Shown here: piece by piece, positions 25,166-35,730 of the stretch
Numbering within the stretch: the first letter of the stretch is position 1
Layout of the letters: each line of letters starts with the position of its first letter
Source of the DNA: Ptychodera flava
Lineage: Eukaryota; Hemichordata; Enteropneusta; Ptychoderidae
Direction of reading: 5' to 3'
Length of the DNA stretch: 64,000 nucleotides
Assembly (NCBI RefSeq): GCF_041260155.1
Contig: NC_091945.1
Span: forward strand, 34,106,296 to 34,170,295
Made by a program: the position numbers and the translations under genes
Notes under the pieces: generated by a model
Told to the model about the DNA's origin: nothing
Seen by the model: only the letters and a program-made list of their open reading frames with translations
Databases searched by the model: none

Positions 25166-28100
25166 GCACATATAGGTTTTTGCCACCCTAATCTGCAAGT
25201 CATCAAAAGTGGTTTGCTCAAGGTCATGAAGGTCTGATAGTATTCTACGGGCAATCCCATAATTTGCAGAACAGCATGAATAGCTTATAATATAAAATAG
25301 GAGTAGCTAAGATTACAAATTTATCCTTTTTAAATTTTGGTCAATAATGTATACCATCACTTTTACTACAGAAGAGACATGTACATACTCAAACGTACAT
25401 AAATGCATATATAAATAGGTACAATGAAAGACATAAAATATATGTCCATGTACTGCAGCACAAACACTTACTCATGACTGCAGCTATCTGTGAATGTGCA
25501 TCTGTCACCATCTCATCAATGACTATGTTCTTCTGTAATTGATCCATGGACCTTTCAAACCCAAGCCGCTCCATGTTTGGACTTTTACCATTCACTTCTC
25601 TGACATCAACCACTTCTGTGTGAACTATCACCTTTTTTTCTGGATCACCAACATTGTATGATAGATACTGTGATGAATGACCCGGTGAATCATTTCTTCC
25701 ATCACCACTTAGTAAAGCTTTTTCACCTTGGTAAGCACTCAGTAACTCAGCCTGAAGAGTCTTCCAAAATGATCAATCGTTGGTGCTAGGTATAGATTTT
25801 GCATACGATAGAATGTAGTTTGTGATATGTTAGCGATGTTAGCAAACTGGAACATCAATTTGATCTTTGCAAAACTGTTCCCAGAAAGTAGAATACAGGC
25901 TGCTATTTGAAGATTTCAAGCAAACATATCATGGACTCTAGGTTGTGATTGCCAACTTCCAACAGGGTGCCCAGCATGACATGTCCAGGTAACAATAACT
26001 GCAGTACCAATGAATGCTGTCTTATATGCAAGGGCTTCTTTACAGTCTTTTCTATTACATAAGTTTCCATTGGATTTTTTAAGCAAGTCCACGATGCAAG
26101 GAACAAAAGCTATACACTTCTGCTGTTCAATCACATTCATATCATCATCAATGTCATCAACCATCAGTTCATCATTGCTGATGTCATCTGTACCAGTGTC
26201 CTGAACATCAAACACAGCTTCCTCAATGGACACATGTGGATTGCCTCTGAAATGGGATGGAAAGTCCATTGAACATTGTAGTAAAACATTTTAATTTGTT
26301 GAGTAAACATTCATGTAGCAGCACAACCTAACAGGAACATCAAAGACTGAATACTGCTCACCTTCCTGCACTGCAGTTTAACTCGGAGTGAACATCACTT
26401 TCTCCATCGCTGGAGTCACTTTCAATAGCTGACAGAGTGTCTTCACTATCTCTTTCTTCACTATCTCACAAAAGCAAAAAATTATCATTCGATATTTTCA
26501 AAAGTCCAAAACAAGAAAAATCACTACATTTTGTATTTCAAAAAAGGAGAACAGTAAACATACATGGTCTACTATTACCAGTATGTCTGCCAGACAAGTA
26601 TGATCACAAAATTGTAATAATTGAATGTGCATATCAACAACATGGATAGTGTGTAACTGTACATATAAATTAAACTGAATTTCCAGTTATGATTACAGAT
26701 AATGGAGCATCTGAACACCGATTAAGGATGGAAACTTTTAGTCTGACATCTATACATTATAGATGTACTGTTGTCTTTTAATTCTAGATGGGATACAAGT
26801 GGTAAGGGAAAACGAAAAATAAATTGTTCAAATATTGTTATAAATCTGCAAAGTATATTTTTACTTGAATAACATGAAATCTTAAAAAAACACTCGCCCA
26901 TAAAAATGGCAGGAATACTACCATTCAGTCTGATTTCCTTCTCTATACCTCAAAAAATTTAGTATCATTAGAAGTACATACCAAAGAGGTTGTTTACAAA
27001 TGCCTGGTTTCCTTGAAGTTGATGTTGCAATGGGGCCTTGGCATACATCTGCAAATATAAATAACATACAAGTGAAAATATAAATGGGTTCAAGAAGTAC
27101 TAGAAAGCATTCACAAACACCTCTGGAGGAAGGGGGTATGGTAGGGGCAAGAAAATCAGGACAGTTTTGAAATACATCTAACAAACTCAGAACTTCTCAA
27201 GTTTCCTCCTTTCAATTGGCAATACAACAAAACAGGTAAGAAAGTTTAATATTGGTATGGCCAGATTTCAGATTTCTTAAGTTTATGGACGTTTAACAAC
27301 ACTTTCTGTACACAGCAAATACCAGTCACATTATCTTGTTGAAAAGCAAAACTGTGATCCCATATCAAGCCCCCAGGTGTTTGTAAATGGTGCCTAAAAT
27401 TTTAGGAAAAGTGCCAACAACAAAATACATGCGTTTGTCAGCATCTGATTTTTCAAAATTGGAATGGACATGCAGGCATAATCAAAGTTACAACATTTTC
27501 ATCTACAGTAAGTTTCTCTACATTTTAATTACTCTATTTTGAAATTGATAGAAAAATAGAAAGTGGAACAATTACATAAACACTACTATTTTGACTAAAA
27601 AGATTATAGTTAGTGGAAATTCCCATAGAGAATACTACACATGCATTTCTAAAACTAGCAGAAAAAACTAGCTGAATCATCGAAACAATCAGTCAAACAA
27701 TAATGAAGTGTGTAGTTAGGGTCGAAATAGTGGTGGTACATGCCCTTTGGGGAAGTCATCATTATGTAATAAAAATGAATATATAAAACATGTTTTAATA
27801 AAAAATATAAAAACATGAAACGACCAACAAATAATAAGGTATTATCAAATGTTATGTACATGTAACAACATGATTTTGTGGGGGCTAGAAGACTAGTGAA
27901 TGTTATAAGGTAATTGCCATATCATGCATATATTTTACTTCATCTTGTCATACATGTAGACTTAATCAAAGCAAGTGTCCATTCAACACTTAGGACATTT
28001 GTCAGTTTCTCTACATTTCAAGTATATGTAAACAAATAAATGCAAAAAGTAAAGATTTCAACATCTTATGTAAAATACTAAAATTTGTAGAATAGCATTC

Positions 28101-28652
28101 AGAAAATCAACAAATAGTCAAACCGTGATGTACTATAGTTACCTTTGAGAGTACCTTCAATGGGAGAGATGCTAAGAAAAATATCTTGAGCTGTTATAAA
28201 TATCATTAATGGCATGACCATGCACTCTTTACAAGAGACCCTTTCCATGCTTCTCCAGTGTCTAAATTCTTTGCAGAACAAATTACAGTATCTGCTCTAA
28301 TAATGTGAAACTGTTTCACTTCTACTTGTTATGTTATACTTGCATGGAGAGTGCCCTATAGCTGGCAACATGTAATTATCATAAAGACACTACAGTGTAT
28401 ATGCCTTTGCTGCAACTGTGCGTGGGTAGGCCTATACACTAATCATGGAGACTAACAATATTACGAGGTTGACAGTGTAAAATGAAGATTTTTTACGCAG
28501 GAGAGATTTCAGCCTGCGTTTCAGCACTAAAACTTGGAAACTAGAGACAATTTGGCCTTAGATTCAGAAACCAGAGACATTTCGGTCCGGTTTTTTCTAG
28601 CTTTTCTAGCTCCATGTTTCTCGCTTCATGTTTGATCGCTGTCTGGGCATGG

Positions 28653-28694
28653 CCATGGAGGTAGAAGGAGAGATCTCTTCTTCTACCTCCATGG
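28653..28694. repeat. 15-bp perfect stem hairpin
   Basis: CCATGGAGGTAGAAG pairs with CTTCTACCTCCATGG across a short loop. It lies in the first intron of the transposase gene, about 40 bases from the foldback element at 28,730. It may be part of the same insertion complex; no function is evident. Confidence 0.7.
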
Positions 28695-28729
28695 TCTGGG
28701 TAAGTTTGTACATGCACTTGCAGGCTTTG

Positions 28730-28885
28730 TAGCTGTGGGTCCATAGCTGTGGTGTTTTCGGACGGGGTTTCTGACTTTTACATGCTGGTTTTGACTTTTA
28801 CGTGGGGTTAATGACGTTAAAGTCAAAACCAGCACGTAAAAGTCGGAAATCCCGTCCAAAACAGCACACTATGGACCCACAGCTA
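28730..28885. mobile_element. TAGCTGTGGG foldback element, short form
   Basis: The 156-bp element is a near palindrome: TAGCTGTGGGTCC..GTGTTTTCGGACGGG at the left returns as the complement at the right, with CTTTTAC/GTAAAAG blocks inside and a few mismatches. The same ends bound the 971-bp foldback at 32,369-33,339, whose interior is entirely different. It lies in the first intron of the transposase gene. No target duplication is clear. Confidence 0.75.
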
Positions 28886-29649
28886 TTACCAGACACCATC
28901 CTCCGTATTCGGTGTGCACATGCTGCGTTCCCGAAAATTGCCGGACAGGCTTTACAACTAACATGTAAACTGATACAATGTACAAGCTCACAAGAACGAT
29001 CCACTCACCTTTTGGATTGGATAGTAGCAGCTGTAAGTTCTCCACTTGTGTTTCCACGTCTTTGACTGTCTCCGTCGGAGTCGCGATTTATACCACACTC
29101 ACGAACAGAGGGAAACATTCGTGACAGTTTTCCCGGTGGGAAGCAAGGACATGTTCGGCAAATTTTGCATTTGATGCAGTCATGTAGCGGACTGCCTTCG
29201 CCTCCTTCCATGTCTCGTGTGCACTGTACAAATAAATTTTAGTTTTGTCCCTTCTTTTTACCCAATTCGGAGCCTTTTCACGACCTCCAACACAGACTAT
29301 GGTCGCCGCCATCTTGCTTGTGAGCCTTGGTAATACACTGCCTTATGGGATACACTGTACATTTATTCTCGTAACCAGAGACTCGGTCTGGCACCTGCGC
29401 AGACGACGATAACGGCGCTTTAAGTCATTTATTGAAAAGTCGTAAGCATTTGGAAAGTCATCGTATAGCGTTATGTTTGAACAGTATCCGATGCTAATGG
29501 TTGAAAACTGTGTCCGATGATCTTGTTGATTGATGTCAAAATAATGTGTTCTAATGGGTCTGTCTTTGTCTTTTCATCTGATCAGTTTGTTTGTTTGTTT
29601 GTTTGTTTGTTCAATCTTTTCGATTACCTATATTAATGAGAACATATTC

Positions 29650-29953
29650 TTCTCACGTCCCCAGTGCGCTGGGAGTGTGAGAACACAGTGTGAGAATAAT
29701 AGAATCCCACACCCCAACGGGTTGGGATGGAATGTCTCACACGAGTTCGGGAATTCTGTCTCACACGAGCCGAAGGCGAGTGTGAGACAGAATTCCCCAA
29801 CGAGTGTGAGACATTCCATCCCAACCCGTTGGGGTGTGGGATTATTTTTCTCACGTCCCTCCAATATCTTTAGAAAATGCATTTTATTGTGGTAGGTTTA
29901 TACTATCAAAACCTGTGTTCTCACACTCCCAGCGCACTGGGGACGTGAGAACA
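29650..29953. mobile_element. Nested palindromes (CCCACACCCCAACGGGTTGG family)
   Basis: The outer pair is TTCTCACGTCCCCAGTGCGC (29650 on) with its complement at about 29,918-29,953. The inner pair has arms of about 75 bases, running from CCCACACCCCAACGGGTTGG through TGTGAGACAGAATT and back, at about 29,694-29,850. A tail with CTCCAATATCTTTAGAAAATGC lies between inner and outer right arms. The inner element plus this tail recurs in reverse orientation at 50,424-50,640, so it is a separate mobile unit inserted into the outer one. Open frames on both strands are by-products of the palindrome. Confidence 0.8.
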
Positions 29954-30566
29954 ATTTGTTCTCACACTCTGTATTGTTGCGCAACCGAACACCTCGTATG
30001 TGAAACGTTATGTTGATTGGTCAATTCTGCTCAGCGCCTAGTTCTCTGTACGAATTATTTGACGAATAGAACATTGCGTAATGTACAACTGGCACTATAG
30101 GGGACAGACGACTGAACTGCAGAGTGAACAGGTTGTTCTAGATTTGAGTACGGTCAGCGTGGCGTCGGCTACAAATACACGGAGGATGACCGCTTTCATG
30201 TTGTAACGGGAGAATTCAGGCCATTACAAACCTATCGGCTATTTACGCTCGTCGACATATTTTCTGGAGAAGAACTGACTTGACAGCGATACAGTTAGCG
30301 AAAGACTTCGATGAGCGAGCCATTTGCACACGAGGCTGTAGCAGACGACAGCTTTCACGCAATGTCATCAACAGATGGCCACCAGAGCTGTTTCGCAACA
30401 TTTTCCTCAGATGACCTGGAGAATTTTGTGGCTGACCAACAAAACAAAATTGCCATATCGGTAATATACATGTTAACGTGTTTGATATGCTCATCAATGA
30501 ACGGAACTTCATTTTTCTTTGCGGAATGACACAAATGAAACAAGTGCAATCGTGTGCTGGTTTTTT

Positions 30567-31600
30567 GCTCACGTGTGAACACGTGAGCATATGTCGCAGC
30601 GATGTCTGTCTGTCTGTCTGTCTGTGTGTCTGTCTGTCTGTCTGTTGGTCCATTTTCTCAAAAACGGCTGAACGTATTTCAGTCAAATTTGGTAGACATC
30701 TTCAGAATTCAAATGGCTAGAACTGAAAAGGTTTTGGTGGGCGTGGCTTGGATATTAATGAAGTTATGAAAGTTTTAATTTTTCTGTTACGCCGCGTATG
30801 ACAAGTGAAAACAATCGACTGTTTGAGGGCGCTGTGAAATGTGCTTGTCCAGGTTGGCTACAGCTGGATAGCTCTGGTTTCAACCACGGTCCCTCCGTGT
30901 TTCAACCTCGTATTGAACATTAAAAATATGATATTTTATTACTCATTCAACTCACTATTCAAGATAAAATATCGTTTAGCAAATTAGCTTTATCCTTGGT
31001 AATTGATTGTTTCCCTCGCTGCTCGATCGCCAGAAATGAGTACATACGTTCTCTACCTAGCCTCATGGCATGGAAGTGCTGATGAATAATAACTTTGGGT
31101 CAAAGGTATTGAAGTGTCCAATCAGGTTCGTGCACAGAGTCCAAGGCCATGACCTACTTCATGTACTTCTGCACTGTTTTGATTTTGCTTCGCCAAGAAA
31201 CGTGTTCGTCATTGTCCATAGAAGTATGTTTGCTCTCCTTTGAGGTTGTTTGTGAAACAAATTCCGGGATAGGCCTTGGAATGCATACGATCGGCATCGC
31301 GGCAGTGCATGTAGCTAGCCCTACGAGTATGACGAGAGTGTCCGGCTTTGGCTACGCCGCCTCCCACCTCCGGTAGGCGGCGTAGCCAAAGCCGGACACT
31401 GTCGCCATACTCGTAGGGCTATGCATGTAGCGTACCATGCTTGTGTAACTGCCGAGCTCAACGTGCATTCACGGTTGATACTCGTGTACAATCATGATGT
31501 GTTCAATTCTGATGAAGATTCATAAGTCTTACTTTTGCAGTCTTTTTTCCGTACGATAATCCCGACAATACGTGTTACTGTTAGACGAGGTGGCCATTTT
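30567..31600 (-). mobile_element. Hairpin/microsatellite/core element, class 2, copy 1
   Basis: Hairpin GCTCACGTGTGAACACGTGA(GC) at 30567-30588 follows a run of six T. Then come ATATGTCGCAGCGATG, a (TGTC)n tract, and the core CTCAAAAACGGCTGAACG..TCAAATTTGGTAGACATC. The body continues to GGTGGCCATTTT at 31,600. The body is nearly identical to 31,602-34,000 once the 1.3-kb insertion there is set aside, but the terminal hairpin differs. HINE-like layout; orientation given with the hairpin as 3' end. Confidence 0.65.
31316..31421. mobile_element. TAGCCCTACGAG palindromic MITE
   Basis: The 106-bp unit starts TAGCCCTACGAGTATG and ends CATACTCGTAGGGCTA; it folds into a stem of nearly 50 bp with a loop around CCCACCTCCGGT. 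It is flanked by TGCATGTAGC on both sides; part of the ten bases may belong to the element, since sister elements show an 8-base duplication. The homologous copy at 33,700-33,822 sits at the same place in the duplicated body, so the insertion came before that duplication. Confidence 0.8.
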
Positions 31601-32109
31601 TACCTCGAGTGCGCATGCGCGCAGCGAGGTTATGTCGCAGCGATGTCTGTCTGTCTGTCCGTCTGTGTGTCTGTGTGTCTGTCTGTCTGTCTGTCTGTCT
31701 GTTGGTCCATTTTCTCAAAAACGGCTGAACGTATTTCAGTCAAATTTGGTAGACATCTTCAGAATTCAAATGGCTAGAACTGAAAAGGTTTTGGTGGGCG
31801 TGGCTTGGATATTAATGAAGTTATGAAAGTTTTAATTTTTCTGTTACGCCGCGTATGACAAGTGAAAACAATCGACTGTTTGAGGGCGCTGTGAAATGTG
31901 CTTGTCCAGGTTGGCTACAGCTGGATAGCTCTGGTTTCAACCACGGTCCCTCCGTGTTTCAACCTCGTATTGAACATTAAAAATATGATATTTTATTACT
32001 CATTCAACTCACTATTCAAGATAAAATATCGTTTAGCAAATTAGCTTCATCCTTGGTAATTGATTGTTTCCCTCGCTGCTCGATCGCCAGAAATGAGTAC
32101 ATACGTTCT

Positions 32110-33427
32110 TAGCCCTGCGTACGATGCTGTGTGTTCCGCTACAGCTATTAATAGCCCCGCTCACCACAGCCCTGCAAAGACCCGTACGTAGAGTTGGTGA
32201 CTTCAAATCCATTTTGGACTTGACGTAAAAAGCCAAATTACTGCCGAAATTCAGCGTTCTTGGGCCCAAGTCGTATCCCTGCCTACCGCAGCTACTCGAT
32301 CGCTTCCAAAAATGACAGTCTTTTATTCTTTTTTCGTAAATAACCGTCGATGTCGGCAACTCTCTCGCTAGCTGTGGGTCCATAGCTGTGGTGTTTTCAG
32401 ACGGGATTCCTGCCTTTTACGGGCCGGTTTTGACTTTTACGATTTTTAACCCCGCCACCACAGCTATGGGATATTCCATAGACTAGCGTCCAAATCCGCC
32501 GCAAGCACCCTTTGCGCAAGTTTGCTCGATGATATTTCGAAAAATTTTCCATCCAAATTACAAATTGCCAACACTCATCGACAGCTTGGTTATTAGGGAC
32601 TCACCAGACCAGAAATCCGCTCAAAATTCACTGAAATATCGCCTTTTTTCTAAGTTTGCGCGACATGACTACACGTAGACCGCCATTTTGCTAGCGTAAA
32701 ACTGTTGGTCGAGGATCCCTGCAGTACGTCACTACAGTGACGTAGGGCCGTGACCTCTCAACTTCTAAACACAAACTGAGAGATTCATCGTGTGATATCG
32801 ATGACCATCGTTCGTCCTATGGACATTCCCAGTCTCACAAAACTGAAACCAAACTTTTACTTGGGGGAAAAAGTTCAGTCCTAGGATCTATAATTATTCG
32901 TGGCGCGCCGCGCGGATGCTGGCCGTAAGTTAGTTTGTGTTCAGAAGTTGAGAGGTCACGGCCCTACGTCACTGTAGTGACGTACTGCAGGGATCCTCGA
33001 CCAACAGTTTTACGCTAGCAAAATGGCGGTCTACGTGTAGTCATGTCGTGCAAACTTAGAAAAAAGGCGATATTTCAGTGAATTTTGAGCGGATTTCTGG
33101 TCTGGTGAGTCCCTAATAACCAAGCTGTCGATGAGTGTTGGCAATTTGTAATTTGGATGGAAAATTTTTCGAAATATCGTCGAGCAAACTTGCGCAAAGG
33201 GTGCTTGCGGCGGATTTGGACGCTAGTCTATGGAATATCCCATAGCTGTGGTGGCGGGGTTAAAATCGTAAAAGTCAAAACCAGCCCGTAAAAGGCATGA
33301 ATCCCGTCTGAAAACACCACAGCTATGGACCCACAGCTACTCTCCTCGCTAGCCCTGCGTACGTACGCAGTGTACGCTGTGCATTCCCTGTGTGCGTTCC
33401 TAACACACAGCGTACACTGCGTACGTA
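32110..33427. mobile_element. 1.3-kb insertion with 9-base target duplication
   Basis: ATACGTTCT stands at 32101-32109 and again at 33428-33436, while copy 1 of the host repeat has it once (31044-31052). This is a clean filled/empty comparison. The inserted DNA starts TAGCCCTGCGTACG..GCTGTGTGTT and ends with a related inverted sequence (..CACACAGCGTAC..TGCGTACGTA). A strong hairpin lies at 33,361-33,426. Most of the interior is the 971-bp foldback at 32,369-33,339, itself nested. Confidence 0.8.
32369..33339. mobile_element. 971-bp foldback with ~408-bp inverted arms
   Basis: Left arm 32369-32777 and right arm 32932-33339 are near-perfect inverted copies (sample word GGGATATTCCATAGACTAGC with its complement), separated by about 154 bases rich in GCGCGCC-type words. 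Ends are TAGCTGTGGGTCC, as in the short element at 28,730. The flanks CTCTCTCGC and CTCTCCTCGC resemble a 9-10-base target duplication, as Mutator-like elements make, but with an indel. No coding sequence was recognised. Confidence 0.85.
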
Positions 33428-33699
33428 ATACGTTCTCTACCTAGCCTCATGGCATGGAAGTGCTGATGAATAATAACTTTGGGTCAAAGGTATTGAAGTG
33501 TCCAATCAGGTTCGTGCACAGAGTCCAAGGCCATGACCTACTTCATGTACTGCTGCACTGTTTTGATTTTGCTTCGCCAAGAAACGTATTCGTCATTGTC
33601 CATAGAAGTATGTTTGCTCTCCTTTGAGGTTGTTTGTGAAACAAATTCCGGGATAGGCCTTGGAATGCATACGATCGGCATCGCGGCAGTGCATGTAGC

Positions 33700-33822
33700 T
33701 AGCCGTACGAGTATGGCGAGAGTGTCCGGCTTTGGGTTGGCTACACCGCCTCCCACCTCCGGTAGGCGGCGTAGCCCCCGGCGTAGCCAAAGCCGGACAC
33801 TGTCGCCATACTCGTAGGGCTA
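33700..33822. mobile_element. TAGCC palindromic MITE, second copy
   Basis: Same element and same position as 31,316-31,421, with small differences (a GTTGG insertion and an extra CCCCGGCGTAG segment near the loop). The changes lie at the hairpin tip, the part expected to slip during replication. Confidence 0.75.
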
Positions 33823-34000
33823 TGCATGTAGCGTACCATGCTTGTGTAACTGCCGAGCTCAACGTGCATTCACGGTTGATACTCGTGTACATCATGATGT
33901 GTTCAATTCTGATGAAGATTCATAAGTCTTAGTTTTGCAGTCTTTTTTCCGTACGATAATCCTGACAATACGTGTTACTGTTAGACGAGGTGGCCATTTT

Positions 34001-35728
34001 ATGATAAGTTTCAATACTGCACAGCTACATAGCGTCACTATCGTGTGATCGAGGTACAGCGTTGTTGAACGGGATACAGAAACTCTGCAGAGGGAGAAAC
34101 GATCGTTGACATGAACAGTCAATGTACTTCAGCACGTAGTCCGCAGATAGCGGATCGAGAAAATAAACGTGTCCCAGTAATAACGGAATATTTATGTACA
34201 TTAACTCGATATTAATCAAATTTCCAGCTCATCGCAAAAAAATGTATTGCAAAGATTAATTTGTCACTGACAAATACTGCACTGTATGGAAAAAACAGTC
34301 TGTAGAATAGTTCAACTTCAACTGGTAGGCATAGTATTACCCGAGACAAACACTTGTGTTGTCAATTTTGATTTCATTTCATAAACTTCATACTTCATCG
34401 AGTATCGTGTATTTCAGCCTTTGTGAAGCCATTTTATTGATATTTTCAATTTTTGTCTTGGCTTTGTTGTTGAACATGTTGAATCGTCTCCGTGGACATG
34501 TACGCAAAAGTGTGACGGGGTCGAAGTGACTTGGGTACCTGGGGCCGACCAAAACCGTGTGAATTACTGGGGTCAAAGCGGACAGCGGCCGGGATGACGT
34601 GTTCCCCAAGCGAGCTACCTTCAGAAGTCTGTTTCATCGCAACTTTTAAAACCCGTCATTTATTTACTGATGTTATTCTCAGCATCACAAACATATACGC
34701 CTCTGCTATGTATCACAGCAAATAGTTATATTTGAGCGCCCCGTAAATGGGATCCTCGTTTTTTTGCGAACCCGGAAGTGTGTCTTGCTCAATGCATTTC
34801 CTACCCATAGCGAGGGAAACTGCCCGCGTTCCCATGCTCCCATGCACCCTTTTTCAATGCCAGTGCAACGCCATCTGTGCAAAATTTGTGGTGGTATGGT
34901 CCCGTTTGATGGAAAACCTCTCTTATTCTAACAATGACGTAGTTGACTTTGGACTTCGATTTCGTAAATGTGATGTCCATGCAGTGAGTTTGGGTTGGCG
35001 CGCTTATAATGTAGCTCTGCATGGCAGGGCTGTGTGTTACCGGCGTTACACGGCCTCCCACCACAGGTGGGAGGCCGTGTAACGCCGGTAACACACAGCC
35101 CTGCCATGCAGAGCTAGCTTATAATGCAATCTTCGCCCGCCTGCGGTCCGATATCCCGCATTTATTAGCGATATTTATCTGTTTTGACTTGACCAAAGTT
35201 GGCAAAACTTGCTATGTACGTTAAAGATACTATGATACAAGATTATTGAAAGTCATTTGACATTTTTTTCAGCCAATTCCCAATATGCATATTAATGAAC
35301 CTTCCAAATTAGGGATATATACTGGCATTTACTTGATAAAATTTGGCGAAACATGCTGTGTACATTGATCATTATACCAGGTTATAACAGTATTGAAAGT
35401 CATTTTGCATTTTCATGTCAGCTAATTCATAATTTGCATAAATAGCTAACAAGCTTTCACGGTTTGGCATATAGAGCTTGAAGGACTTGACCAAAGGTAA
35501 TTACACATGCTATATTGTGATACAATGACAGTACTCAAAGAAATTAATTATTTTTATTTCAGCTAATTACATATTTGAATACTTAATGACCTTTAGAATT
35601 GATCTGTGGTGAAATTCATTGTGTTGATCATAACACTTTAAATGTAGCAAAGCATGTAGCAAAGGTTCAAACTTGCACATAAATGCAATATATAATGAAA
35701 CACGTGAGCATTTTCAGTTCATATCTGG
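34001..35728. repeat. 1.7-kb 3' module ending ACACGTGAGC..ATCTGG, copy 1
   Basis: Runs from ATGATAAGTTTCAATACTGC to CACGTGAGCATTTTCAGTTC..CTGG. It matches 48,807-50,421 almost base for base apart from a nested 107-bp element (35,012-35,118) and small indels. The last ~30 bases contain ACACGTGAGC, the inverted match of the hairpin arm at 30,567. This suggests it is the far end of the same type of element. Its second half carries AT-rich diverged 'core' repeats (ACTTGACCAAAGTTGGCAAAACTTGC and relatives). No coding sequence was recognised. Confidence 0.8.
35012..35118. mobile_element. 107-bp palindromic MITE with an empty site elsewhere in the window
   Basis: TTATAATG at 35004-35011 and 35119-35126 flanks a near-perfect palindrome beginning TAGCTCTGCATGGCAGGGCT and ending AGCCCTGCCATGCAGAGCTAGC. 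The other copy of the surrounding repeat has TTATAATG only once (49812-49819). This gives an exact insertion point and an 8-base target duplication, as in hAT-type transposons. The inner words GGCGTTACACGGCC and GTGTGTTAC are shared with the element at 38,261-38,710. Confidence 0.9.
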
Positions 35729-35730
35729 TT

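Larger units (their letters stand above)
21101..29312 (-). pseudogene. Kolobok-type transposase, ten exons
   Basis: Exons on the minus strand: 29312-29103, 27048-26982, 26464-26362, 26246-25472, 24420-24338, 23723-23616, 23238-23025, 22356-22288, 21867-21772 and 21389-21101; all splice phases fit. Start MAATIVCVGGREKAPNWVKR. Exon 3 is acidic. Exon 4 has a zinc-type CNRKDC..TWTCHAGH..GSWQSQP region and then SGDGRNDSPGH..QYLSYNV and VTDAHSQI. Exon 5 gives WDLWHGGKNIHKK, exon 6 WASTIRNHFWYAAKE, exon 7 YGKCAHSPL, exon 8 HSGFVESFHSHLLMYAPKRH. This order is shared with Kolobok-family transposases and with many uncharacterised invertebrate and fish proteins. The likely acidic catalytic residues are those in GDGRNDSPG, TDAHSQ and GFVESFHS (inference). 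Breaks: a TGA plus a frame change in exon 4 and a frame change in exon 7. The gene begins just inside the right terminal repeat. Confidence 0.75.
17688..29423. mobile_element. 11.7-kb Kolobok-like DNA transposon with two genes
   Basis: TTAA lies at 17688-17691 and again at 29420-29423. Directly inside, 24 bases match perfectly in inverted orientation (17694-17717 with 29396-29419, core GCGCCGTTATCGTCGTCTGC), and the match continues imperfectly for a few bases. The left copy has two extra A before the repeat. TTAA target duplications are established for Kolobok and piggyBac; the transposase inside resembles Kolobok, not piggyBac. The two genes point towards each other: a CXC/ballast gene (+) from the left end and the transposase (-) from the right end. 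Smaller elements lie nested within it at 24,975-25,165 and 28,730-28,885. Both genes contain a few frame breaks, so this copy is probably inactive unless those are sequence errors. Confidence 0.8.
31602..34000 (-). mobile_element. Hairpin/microsatellite/core element, class 2 body with a different hairpin, copy 2
   Basis: Hairpin ACCTCGAGTGCGCATGCGCG(CAGCGAGGT) at 31602-31630, then the same GTCGCAGCGATG, (TGTC)n, core and body as copy 1, ending at the same GGTGGCCATTTT. The body is split by an insertion at 32,110-33,427. Copy 1 and copy 2 lie head to tail with one base between them. Confidence 0.65.

Noticed and set aside
17688-29423. piggyBac as the family of the TTAA element
   Set aside because: TTAA fits, but the ends lack the usual CCC..GGG start and the transposase shows the DGRNDSPG / TDAHSQ / WHGGK series of Kolobok-type proteins instead of piggyBac motifs.
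29554-29895. Open frames on both strands (..HPNGLGWNVSH..)
   Set aside because: A palindrome reads alike on both strands; the frames are its shadow, and the same happens at 50,478-50,669.
30478-30720. Frames ending FSKTAERISVKFGRHLQNSN at several loci
   Set aside because: This is the translated core of the hairpin/microsatellite element, with a (TGTC)n tract in front. It recurs at non-coding copies (31,535; 37,399 on the other strand).
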